The notes beneath the pieces were generated by a model. The model was not told the DNA's origin. It made no database searches and was given only the letters and a program-made list of their open reading frames with translations. Shown piece by piece: positions 22,685 through 32,271 of a DNA stretch of 62,885 nucleotides. Position 1 is the first letter of the stretch. Each line of letters begins with the position of its first letter. The position numbers and the translations under genes are program-made. Source of the stretch: Mnemiopsis leidyi (taxonomy: Eukaryota; Ctenophora; Tentaculata; Lobata; Bolinopsidae); assembly GCA_000226015.1 (NCBI GenBank), contig JH153282.1, positions 65,198 through 128,082 on the forward strand. Reading direction: 5' to 3'.

Positions 22685-23933
22685 GTATAGAATCCCCTTC
22701 AGAACTTAGATCTTTAGAGTTTCTCGGTTTATGTTGATATGATTAGTGCGACTTTGTAGTTCGTCTCAAGTATTTTTGAAGATAATTTAGAGTAGTTACA
22801 AATATTTGCGAACCAGGTCAAATCGCCGTTGTCGAGACACAACGATTTGAGAAGACGAATCGGTTTTGATACAACGGATGTTGCAGATGTTAACAGCATA
22901 TCTGAATCTGATAGCAGGTATTTTGTCCTGAAATAAACGGTTTTGCAGTTTTTTGGGTTCCAGAGTGCTTCACAATCTTCACTGCGACACATCTGTTAAG
23001 TTAGCCTGCACTTCAACATTAATACATCTTGTGTTTATAGCGGTTTGGTTCGTGTAACAACAACTGCTCACATGACACATTTCAGTTCCAGAATATGGAG
23101 GATATACTCGCCCAATCAGTGGAACTTTTCTACTCCAGACAACGCTGGACCTTCTAGAAACCCCAGCAACAACATTAACAACAACAACAACTTTAATAAC
23201 AACTCCATCGCTGAACGAACTCCAGACTTTGCTGATCAGTCCGCAAATAGTGATAATTCAACTTGGAATACTTGAAGGGGCGAAACCTCTTTTTTTTCTT
23301 ACTCTGTTTTTGTGAAACTAGTGTTAGAACGCGCTGTTTTGCCAGTTAATGGCCAGTGATAAATTGATGCTGCCTGATGAATGTTATTTTAATGTATTGA
23401 AACAGAAGTAATTTATTGACAAAGAAACTTTAAATGTCACATTTAAGTTGACGTTTCATGCAATTTATGTCAAAAGAAGCAGATGAAAGCAGAAAGACTA
23501 TCAGTATGCAACTTAATGCACCGCGGAAAGTTATGAAAAATGTGACCGTCACAGTTAAATATGTGCTCTCTGTAAGGCGCGACGTATTTTGATATATCTG
23601 ATGAACTGAATTCTCACACTTTTTGCGGCACGTATGTACGTTACGTTTGATTCATTACGAGATTATGATTTGCGCAGTCCACTGTGTCTAAATCTGACAT
23701 TTATAATGACTTAAGAAGTGAAACTTGTTTGCCTTAAGAGGTGCAATCTTACCTTGACTTTCTTGTATCTTCTATTTGGATCTGACTTATGACTCATGGA
23801 ATGATTTATGGAATGAAAATTAATTGACTTAAGAACTGCAATCTTACTGGTGATAATTTCGATCATGAATCATGCTCAAATTTCAATTCGAACGATTATT
23901 TCAACAAGAACTAGAAGTTGAGCAGCTGCAAAC
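22685..23933. other. Spacer / 3' part of the small gene
   Basis: It contains the Asn-rich frame 23088-23275, which could be a 3' exon of the preceding small gene but does not match its phase. Otherwise no gene is seen before CLPB. Confidence 0.35.
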
Positions 23934-26900
23934 ATGAGTAACATTCTTTCACCCCTAGGGATGCTATCAGGTAAACGACTTGTAGCCAGACTCCTACATA
24001 CACAGCCCTTACTCCAGCTCCCTTCTCGTCAACTATCGCTTTGTGCCCGTTGTCTCTCCGTCTCTCACAAATATCACCAGGATCATTCCAAGTCACGTGA
24101 CAGCAACAACAATGACAGTACACACCGAGGATCTAATTATCTACGGTACGCTGCTCCTATCCTCCTTCTCAACGCGTCTGCTCTGCTGGCCTCCAAGAGT
24201 AAAGATGGAACCTACGATGCGAACACACACGAACTTGCAGTGCTGGTTCAAGAATTTGAACCTGTCGATATCGTCAAAGTCAGGAAACTTCTAAAAGAGG
24301 GAGCTGATCCAAATTATAGGTGTGATTTTATTCACTTGGATTTTACATGGACTAATTCTTTACAACAGACATTGACTACATTGCAAATGAACTCACCACA
24401 ATCATTGCTTGAGTAGATATCAAAAACATGTCAGTTTTTCTTCCCCTCAGAATTTCAAGCACTGATAATAGATAAGTTAAGGGAACTTCAACTAAGTCCA
24501 AATTCGCGACTGTTATAGCAGCATTAAAAACTGCTATCTGCTGCATGCTCATAAAGATTTGAAAGATAAAATCCCCCAGGTATCAAGGAGGATGGAGTTT
24601 GCTTCACGTGGGGGCGGCGAGAGGAAACACTCAGCTCGTCAAGATGTTGATCAGGTCAGCTGGATTTAGGTAGTTGTTATCAGTGTTTGTTTCCAGGCCA
24701 GGGTATTTTTAGAGATCTGTAGAGATCTGGTAAAATTGATGATTTGAAAAAATAACTGCAGAGAACCTCTCTCTTTTCTTAGACCTTAGTGAAATATTGC
24801 ACGTTAAGTTACGTCATATGTTTGAGCCGCAACTGGATCAGTGACAATCAAGACCTTCAGTAAGCCTAGTGATCTTGTATTGGAGACCTTTATTAAGAAA
24901 AGTCGTTCCCACGTGGCACATCTTATGTTAATTTCTTGTCGGCTAGTTACAGCTGTAACTGATCAAATTTTTCGCTGTAATTAAATTCACTGTACGTTAC
25001 GTGCGACTTATCGAACCTCTGTTGGTTATTAAGGCAGCTGTCGACCATTGCACGAGACGGGTAAAATGCACGTGCCTCATTTTCAGCGGTAAGTCCTGGT
25101 ACACGTGCAGTTCTTTATCTCACTACACTACACACGTCTACCTCTTTAGATAACTCTGCAGTCTAATTTTCATACGCGAAACTCCGCTCCCTGCTTATCT
25201 AGAATTATTCGTTTCTACATCTTCCACTCCTTTGGTTATCAGAGACAGAACAGCAACGAGACCACAATGACAACAAACACTTCAATAAATGGGAATGATG
25301 ACATGACAAATGTCTTTCAGTTGAGCTGGAACTTTATTTCAATTCTTTTGACGGTGATTGGTAACACTTTCGTCCTTGTTGCTTCCTGTCGGGATAAAGC
25401 CATCAAGCTGGACAGGGTTTCCATAGTCTTTCTCGAAAATCTAGCTGTTGCCAATATTGGAATAGCGGTTTTCTGTATCTCGCCAAGTATAGGTCTGATT
25501 TTAAAGTATAATTCTGCTGATAATGTGTACCAAGCTTCAATGTTACATAGAATCATTGAATTGCCAGGGCTACTGTTCTTGGGAATTAGCGCTTGGCTCC
25601 TTCCATGGCTCAATTGCTGCAAATTATTATGCTTGGTCTTTCCTCTACGCGTCAGAAACTACCGATACAGACACGGCTACGTAATCACTTTGGCAATATG
25701 GATAACCCAAACTTGTATGGTGTTATCTTTTAAGTTCGCTTTCTCTTCTCAGAAGCAAAAATTTATGTTTCAGCTGATTGGACTTTCATTGCTTATTCTG
25801 ATTATATTTGCATCCACCTCTGCTTTACTGCTAACTGTTCACAAAGCACGTGGACTTACTAGACAAGGCGTATTTTCCATCATCCTGGTATCAGTTGTGT
25901 ATCTTGTTTGTTACCTGCCACTGTTGATCAGTCAAATTACCGCAGTTTTTGGAGTCAATTATCCAATCGTTGTGGAGATTTTTGGCAACGTGTTGTATCT
26001 CACCTGCTTTTCAAACATAGCCGTTTACTATTTAACGCTCCACAGTTTTAAGGACTACGTCGACCTGACATTTCAAAACTGTCAAATAAATTTTAGGAGA
26101 CTTTTTTCAATTTTCTCAAATGCAGAGAACGCAGTATGATATATCAAGTTGATAGACATCGCAGCATGACAGCCACGCATTATGCAGGACAGTTAGAATT
26201 AAATGAAAGTTAGAAATAAAGGAAAACATATTTTTCAGTTTATGCACCAAATCATGGACTTGCACATAACTGGTTAAGGTTGTTTATTGTACAGTATTGC
26301 ATCATGATATCAATATTTGTCATCATCAGTCGAATATTGTTTTTTAAATTTTACACTGACATTTATTCGTTTGTTTCTTCTATCAATAATCAGCATTTCG
26401 TACAAAATTTTAATGAAAAGGACACATAAATATAAAAAACGTGAAGATGAGAAAAATTGCCTGACAACTCATGGCTAAATTTCAATTAAGTAATGGACCG
26501 ATTTTAATAATTCAGAAAGGAAATCACCGTAATATCAACACTTAATTTAATTTTAAACAATTTTAACAATTATAACACCTCCAGGTTTGGGGCTGACGTG
26601 AATACCAAGGATCTCTACCCGCCACAAAACATATCCCACATCGATCTGACCAACGTTAACCAAGAAAGAATCACCCTGAACCCCAACTACAAAATAAACG
26701 TAAACTGGAGTGGATTTACCCCCCTTCACTACGCAGTACTTAACGACGACGTTAAAATGGTCAAGGTTCTGCTGGAAGCTGGAGGTTCTGTAAACGCTAA
26801 GTCCAACACCGGATTTCTCCCTATCGACCTGGCTGTAGATTCTGAGATAAAGACCATGTTGGAGGAGCAGGTGGAGGTGGAGAAGAAAAGACGAATACTT

Positions 26901-28234
26901 AGTTTGGGGCCGTTCCTCCGGGACAAGGTGGTTGGTCAGGAGAGTGCTCTGTCGGCGGTGACGGCAGCGGTTCAGCGGCGAGATCTTGGTTGGCAGGACG
27001 ATAAACCTCTCGTCATGTTGTTTGTCGGATCGTCCGGTATCGGGAAGACAGAAACTGCCAAACAGCTGGCCGCACACAAGAACAATGACAATCCGGACAG
27101 CAAAGTTTCCTTTATACGCATTGACATGAGCGAGTTTCAGGAGCGTCACGAAGTTTCTAAGTTTATTGGCTCGCCGCCAGGATATATTGGGCATGAGGAG
27201 GGTGGTCAGCTAACAAAGGCTCTCATGGATCATCCTGAGTCGGTTGTTTTGTTTGATGAAGTTGAGAAAGCTCATCCTGATGTCCTCAACATAATGCTAC
27301 AGGTTGGGTGAATATTCAATTTTTATAGAGAACGGTATTCGTGGGGAGGTGTCTCAAATTTCAAACCCCGTTTCTCTAAATGTAATGCTTCTACCTTTGT
27401 TTTTGGAGGTCAATCTGTATCCATTGGACCATTTGAGAGTATTTCACAACCCAGAACTAAGGCAGTGCCAATAAATTTTAAAAATGAGGTGTATTATCAT
27501 CAAAAATTTGAGACTCTTCCCCACGAATACCGTTCTCTTATGCTCTGAATTTCTGAAAATCTGAAATGTTCGCCGCAGAAAGTTATTATTTTTCGCTTCA
27601 TATTACAACGCTTGCCCTCTCCTGCCCTCTACTAAAAATGGTTGCAATTTCATTTAGTGTTTGATGCATGTTGAAATAAACAATCATCTCCGTTAGACAT
27701 AAATCAATAATTTTTAAAGTTTCCAATCCGCAGCTATTCGACGAAGGAAGATTAACAGACGGTAAAGGAAAGACGATACTCTGCCCCAACGCTATATTCG
27801 TCATGACAACCAACGTGGGCGCTGACCAGATAGCCGCTTCGACCTCCAACATAGACGATAACTTCAAGAAACTCATCATGTATCCAGAGCTAAAACGGGC
27901 GTTTCGACGTAACGAATTTCTGGGACGGATTAACGAGATCGTGTACTTTCTTCCGTTCACCCCCGAGCAGTGTTTGAAGCTGGTAGAGCGGGAACTGCTT
28001 AGAATCAAACAATACGCAGAGAAGCAAAACATTGAATTTTCATGGAACGAGAATTCGGTGGAATTTCTTGCTAGAGCTATCGATGCAAACTATGGTGCCA
28101 GATCACTTAAAAATGAGGTATCAAGGCAGGTTGTGAACAAAATGGCTGACATGAATTTAGAGAATAAGATCAAGACGGGCTCCAAAGTATATTTGGACGT
28201 GTTAGATGATCGGTTGCAATTCTCCATCAGCTGA
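23934..28234 (+). CDS. CLPB: CLPB (Skd3), mitochondrial AAA+ disaggregase
   Basis: Exons 23934-24319, 24580-24654, 26585-27302 and 27734-28234 join in phase to give 559 residues. N-terminal mitochondrial targeting sequence and a hydrophobic segment (about 68-84), ankyrin repeats (exons 1-3), then one AAA+ module: Walker A G-S-S-G-I-G-K-T (302-309), pore loop G-Y354-I-G, Walker B V-L-F-D378-E379, sensor 1 M-T-T-N, F-R-R-N-E-F-L-G-R-I and sensor 2 G-A-R-S. It solubilises intermembrane-space proteins. It is shorter than the human protein and has a short tail. Intron 2 hosts an entire GPCR gene, and intron 3 a small inverted-repeat element. Confidence 0.94.
25267..26139 (+). CDS. Rhodopsin-like GPCR nested in CLPB intron 2
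   Basis: An intronless 290-residue protein with seven hydrophobic segments. TM1 has the G-N pair; TM2 reads L-A-V-A-N in place of the usual L-x-x-x-D; TM3 ends without a D-R-Y and has P-L-R-V-R instead; TM6 has C-Y-L-P; TM7 has N-I-A-V-Y at the N-P-x-x-Y position. N-terminal N-x-T/S sites are present (N-T-S, N-G-N-D). It lies wholly within CLPB intron 2 on the same strand. An acceptor-like TTATCAG is 25 bases upstream, consistent with its own transcript. The ligand is unknown. Confidence 0.82.
   Translation: MTTNTSINGNDDMTNVFQLSWNFISILLTVIGNTFVLVASCRDKAIKLDRVSIVFLENLAVANIGIAVFCISPSIGLILKYNSADNVYQASMLHRIIELPGLLFLGISAWLLPWLNCCKLLCLVFPLRVRNYRYRHGYVITLAIWITQTCMVLSFKFAFSSQKQKFMFQLIGLSLLILIIFASTSALLLTVHKARGLTRQGVFSIILVSVVYLVCYLPLLISQITAVFGVNYPIVVEIFGNVLYLTCFSNIAVYYLTLHSFKDYVDLTFQNCQINFRRLFSIFSNAENAV
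27327..27538. mobile_element. Small inverted-repeat element (MITE) in CLPB intron 3
   Basis: The ends are inverted copies: GAGAACGGTATTCGTGGGGA at about 27328 and its complement ending at about 27537, extending inward to a shared TCTCAAATTT with a few mismatches. The whole is about 210 bp, non-coding, and can fold into a long hairpin. It is consistent with a MITE, but the family is not identified. Confidence 0.7.
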
Positions 28235-28630
28235 TGCCTTATTGAGGCAACTTGATTATGTTTGTTTAAATTGAAAAAGGGAATGTACCAAGTGATTATG
28301 GTTATTTTTTTTAAAAAGGGTTGCCGATTTTGAAGTGTTTAAACGAATTGATTACAAAAATGATTTTGAATCTGGAATTTAACGTTCTACTTTAGTTCAG
28401 ACGATTGGAATTTCTTGTTATAGCACATACAAACGTTTTTGTTGATTTGACAATAGCCATAACATTTGATAACTTGATAACTAACAAATAACAATGGTCG
28501 TGTAACGATAAGACGGCTAGAATCTCGGACGATGGTCTACCTCTACCGTTGTTTGGTGGTTCTTCCATATCAGTCGTTTGATCATCAATTTAAATGAATC
28601 CTCAGTCTCAGCAGCTATAGCGGTCAACGC

Positions 28631-28745
28631 TGGAGCCTGTAGGGAGCTGGTTGGGAGCTGGTAGGGAAGCTGGTAGAGAGCCGGTAGGGAGCTGAGAGCT
28701 AGCTGGTAGGGGGCTGGTAGGGACCTGGTAGAGATCCTGTTGGGC
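28631..28745 (+). repeat. 12-bp degenerate minisatellite
   Basis: Roughly nine imperfect copies of GAGCTGGTAGGG, with indels, in otherwise AT-rich non-coding DNA downstream of CLPB. Confidence 0.6.
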
Positions 28746-29752
28746 TTTGTGATTTTGGAGCTGCCAAGTGCCGGTTTGAATTACATCTTGTAAGTTTTTA
28801 TTTTGCTTTGACTTTATTTCAGGATTCTGGATTTCTGGGAAATTCTTGGTGAAACCACGTGAATTATAAGAGTAAGAGTAAGAAGAGGGAACTGCGGTGT
28901 CTTGAAGCGCTAATTTAACAAATAAGATTTAATTTGGGGTATTTTTATAATATATAAATTCTAATTCGAAGTCGGTCCTCTCAGTGAGACTGAAAATCTT
29001 TGCGCCGTGACTAATAATGAAATGCAGTTTGCTGATGCTCGATCATTCAAAGGAAATCAGACGGATTAATCATAATTAAGTTTTTTTTAATTTACCAAAC
29101 TTAAAAGCTTCGCATTGTTCTGCCATGTGTTAATGAAATCTCAACATGAACTAAATATAAACATAAATTCATCTAAGAATGTTGATAATTGAATCGTGAT
29201 AATATCATTATCTAATTCTAGTTCTACCCCGCGGTTTACATTGCATTCAATGGATCAATATAGAATTCCCACAAGACTCGTTTAGTGTTGCTAAAGAATA
29301 CTGGAATATTGCCCCTTAAATATTATAGCCTAAACAGCAAACAATAATTTATCATTCCCATTCCCAATTGTTCCAGGAACAGCAAGGCCAAGTGGTAAAA
29401 TGGAATTTTTATCGGGTGATGCGCGTCTAGAATTTCTTCGAAATTCATGTCGCCAGGCCTGAAATGCGTGAGACTTGAGACTGAGAGCGTGTCACTGTCA
29501 TGGCCGCGACAGAAGGTCATTTACCTACAACTACAAGTAAATTCCTGCTGTTATGTGAGTCCCGGCGAATACATTCTACTTCTAGGTGCTGTTAACCACT
29601 TAAATTAGAAGAGTCGCAACTCCTTTTTTGTATTTAGTCTCCAATCTTTTTTTTGTTGTCATGGGCCTTGAACTTGCCTTGCGTTGCGGCCCATTTTCGC
29701 GCGCGGGGGCTGCCGCTTCGCGGCAGCAGGTCAGGCAACGTCTGACTTGTAG

Positions 29753-29829
29753 TTGTCGCGGTGATACCCGACTCACGCAGCTAAAGCTGAACGTTTCGTT
29801 AAAACGGTAGACGGATATCATCTCGTCAA
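29753..29829 (+). repeat. Dispersed hairpin-rich repeat, copy 1
   Basis: A ~77-bp sequence also found at 59514-59596 with about 90% identity by eye. It contains successive short hairpins: GTGA/TCAC, CAGC/GCTG, CGTTT/AAACG and GACG/CGTC. The family is unknown. Confidence 0.65.
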
Positions 29830-30500
29830 CGTCTGACTACCTTGAACTTGATCATGATGAATAAATTATAGTTTTACTTTTACTATTAGTAATTATAGTA
29901 CTACTATAAGTAATCGAAGAAACTTAATTATTCTACGTTTTTTCAAGGCTTTTAGGCTTAAAATTGTTCATTTGATTGTCTCATTCTGAGTTTGACTTAA
30001 TGTTTGTCCGACCTTCATACTCATAGCTTCATTCAAAGCGAATAAAATGTCAGACTAGAAGATTGCGCGTGCTGTACAACACTATGAAACATCAAACATT
30101 GAAGTTGAACATTCAATTTCACCATATAATATTTTGCCTAAAAGTTAACAATAACATTCTAATTCGCCGTACTATTTGAAAAGTTTTCGATTAAGAAAAA
30201 TAATTCGCCAAATAGATTCGCCAAAAATGCGGCATCAAATATTTAACATAAGTCTTATAGCTGTTTTGACTTATGAGTATGAGTATGACCTTTCAGATCA
30301 GACAGTCTATGATGTTGTTGCCTTGCGTTGCGGCCCATTTTCGGGGCGGCAGCTTCGCGCGGGGGGCTGCCGCTTCGCGGCAGTTGTCTGACTTTGTCCG
30401 ACCCTCATTCGAAGCGAATACTAAAAAAAAGAGGAGAATAATATGACGGGAGGGTGCGCGCTGCTGTACAACGCGGCAGCAGGTCAGACAACGTCTGACA

Positions 30501-31568
30501 ATGATGTTGATGCTCGTCCTTATTTCTGTTGCTTTAATTCCTTCACTTGGCGCTGCATTAAATTCCTCCCTGGTGCTAGAAGAAGTGAGAAGCATCCTTA
30601 AAAATGTGGAAGAAACTCCCGACAACATTTTCGAGCTAGAGTTGACCCTTGCCAACATGGAAGGAAAAGATCAAGAATTGCTCCGTGAAGCTGCAGAGTT
30701 AGCAAAGAGCATCAGAGGACAGCTGACAGACTTCCCACCAAGAATCTCAAAGGAACTCTTTGATTTGGAACTGAAGCTGAGCCAGCTTAACAGCTTCAGC
30801 TTAGCTGACCTACCAGTACCTGACACTGAGCCGTGTGGTGTGTGGTACCTGGGAATGAACCTGAACCCTGATGACGGCCACGTTATGGACTATAACGAGG
30901 GCTGGGCAGATGATTATGATATCGGGGATAAAGAAAATGCTCTACTAAAGGACTATAACTACTTGAATCAAACTGTTTGGAATATGCCCGCAAAGTACAT
31001 TGCAATTGTAAGACATCAGCGTGGACTCATTGATGCTGTCAAAGTATTTGTGTTTAAAAACTGGGAAGAGTCGTTGTCCAAAAAGTTTAAAGATATGGAT
31101 CCCGGTAGAAAGATTGTGACTGTAGGAGGACCTATATTCGGGTACACAGCTCCAGGGGTTCACAACCTAGCGGACGATCCAGTGTTTGGAGTGGGAGGGG
31201 ACTTAGCCTTCAATTGGGGGTACGCTAACAACGGCAATAGAATTGTCTTGACAGGGGGATACTTATCCCCAGAGGATGCAAATGATGATAACACACATGG
31301 TCTTGGAAATGATTTTCTCATAAATCCAAAAACCGATGTGGAACACGGTAGTAACTACAAACATGAAATCTCGAATATCCAAGACTGCCCAGCAGCCTCA
31401 TGCAGCAGCGTAAGAATTCAAGGAACTGACCATGGAACTGGATCTAGTCTAAAGAGTGGTCCAGTTTACGGAAATTATGCCATCTACGTTTCTGCTGACA
31501 CCAAGACCTTTCCATCGGGAGATCTCTTGAAGAGCGAAATAGAAAACGACTGCGAGTGCGAAGCTTAA
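30501..31568 (+). CDS. Orphan secreted protein
   Basis: A 355-residue single-exon protein with a clear signal peptide (hydrophobic residues 2-19). It then has a helical, leucine/glutamate-rich region (25-105) and a compact globular region from about residue 111 (C-G-V-W-Y-L-G-M-N) to the end, rich in Gly/Asp/Asn, with cysteines clustered near the C-terminus. I do not recognise a named domain. The globular part looks like an uncharacterised family of secreted marine-invertebrate proteins, but that is an impression only. GC-rich repeats lie directly upstream, up to about the start codon. Confidence 0.75.
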   Translation: MMLMLVLISVALIPSLGAALNSSLVLEEVRSILKNVEETPDNIFELELTLANMEGKDQELLREAAELAKSIRGQLTDFPPRISKELFDLELKLSQLNSFSLADLPVPDTEPCGVWYLGMNLNPDDGHVMDYNEGWADDYDIGDKENALLKDYNYLNQTVWNMPAKYIAIVRHQRGLIDAVKVFVFKNWEESLSKKFKDMDPGRKIVTVGGPIFGYTAPGVHNLADDPVFGVGGDLAFNWGYANNGNRIVLTGGYLSPEDANDDNTHGLGNDFLINPKTDVEHGSNYKHEISNIQDCPAASCSSVRIQGTDHGTGSSLKSGPVYGNYAIYVSADTKTFPSGDLLKSEIENDCECEA

Positions 31569-32271
31569 TCTATATAAGTATTTTTACAGTTAAAATTTAC
31601 TAGTTGAATTGAACAATATGGATAAATTAGTAAATGTGTCGAAAAATTTTACTGCTAATTTGTATAAGCTGTACAATAATATTCGTTGACAAAATAGTAA
31701 CAAATAACAACACTTACATAATTATAACGGTTAGATTATTATCAACAAAGATTGACTTTACCTAAATTCTCATTAAATCATCGCTGTCACATCATACATA
31801 TTTTAGACCCTTTCCAAAAAATTACTGTTTTCTATTATTAAGTATAACCAACGTCGTTTGTCCTCGAGGTTTAACAAATTTACTATTATATTAACGTTAT
31901 CCGGGCATCTGGCCAAGTCGATAATAGTTTGTTTGAGGGACTATCAACTAACGGTAGCCGCACCATTTAGCTAAAACACTATATAGCTAAAACCTAATTT
32001 AGGGTTAGGGTTAGGGTTAGGGTTAGGGTTAGGGTTAGGGTTAGGGTTAGGGTTAGGGTTAGGGTTAGGGTTAGGGTTAGGGTTAGGGTTAGGCTATAAA
32101 GTGCGTTTAGCTAAATAGTTTTTTAGCTATATAGTGCGGGAATCCAACTAACACATAACGGCAAAGTTGATCAGTGTCTGGGTTACCAAATATGTGATAC
32201 AAATTTAACTTAAGTCATCTAGAAGCAGAAGTCTGGAAGGAATATTAAACCCCAGTCATCAAACTAAAGAA
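31569..32271. other. Convergent 3' intergenic region
   Basis: Lies between the ends of two convergent genes. It is AT-rich apart from the TTAGGG block and its inverted arms. No gene. Confidence 0.5.
31958..32140. mobile_element. TTAGGG tract bracketed by inverted arms
   Basis: A perfect (TTAGGG)n run of almost 16 units (31999-32093), flanked by imperfect inverted arms. The left begins CCGCACCATTTAGCTAAAA; the right, on the other strand, begins CCCGCACTATATAGCTAAAA. Both arms contain two TAGCTAAA boxes. The arms suggest a small transposon that carries telomere-type repeat, rather than a healed chromosome end. Confidence 0.65.

Larger units (their letters stand above)
28235..30500. other. Gene-free interval with repeats
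   Basis: No coding sequence is supported. A degenerate 12-bp minisatellite (GAGCTGGTAGGG-like) spans 28631-28745. GC-rich repeat blocks occur at about 29676-29750 and 30318-30400 (shared TTGCGTTGCGGCCCATTTTC and CTGCCGCTTCGCGGCAG), with a partial third copy near 30472-30500 next to the secreted-protein gene. Confidence 0.55.

Noticed and set aside
29753-29829. Hammerhead ribozyme on the minus strand (TTGACGAG ... CGAAAC)
   Set aside because: The invariant core C is a T, helix II does not pair, and the cleavage triplet is not NUH. Left as an unclassified structured repeat.
31999-32093. True chromosome end or fusion point
   Set aside because: Unique genes continue on both sides and the tract is bracketed by inverted arms.
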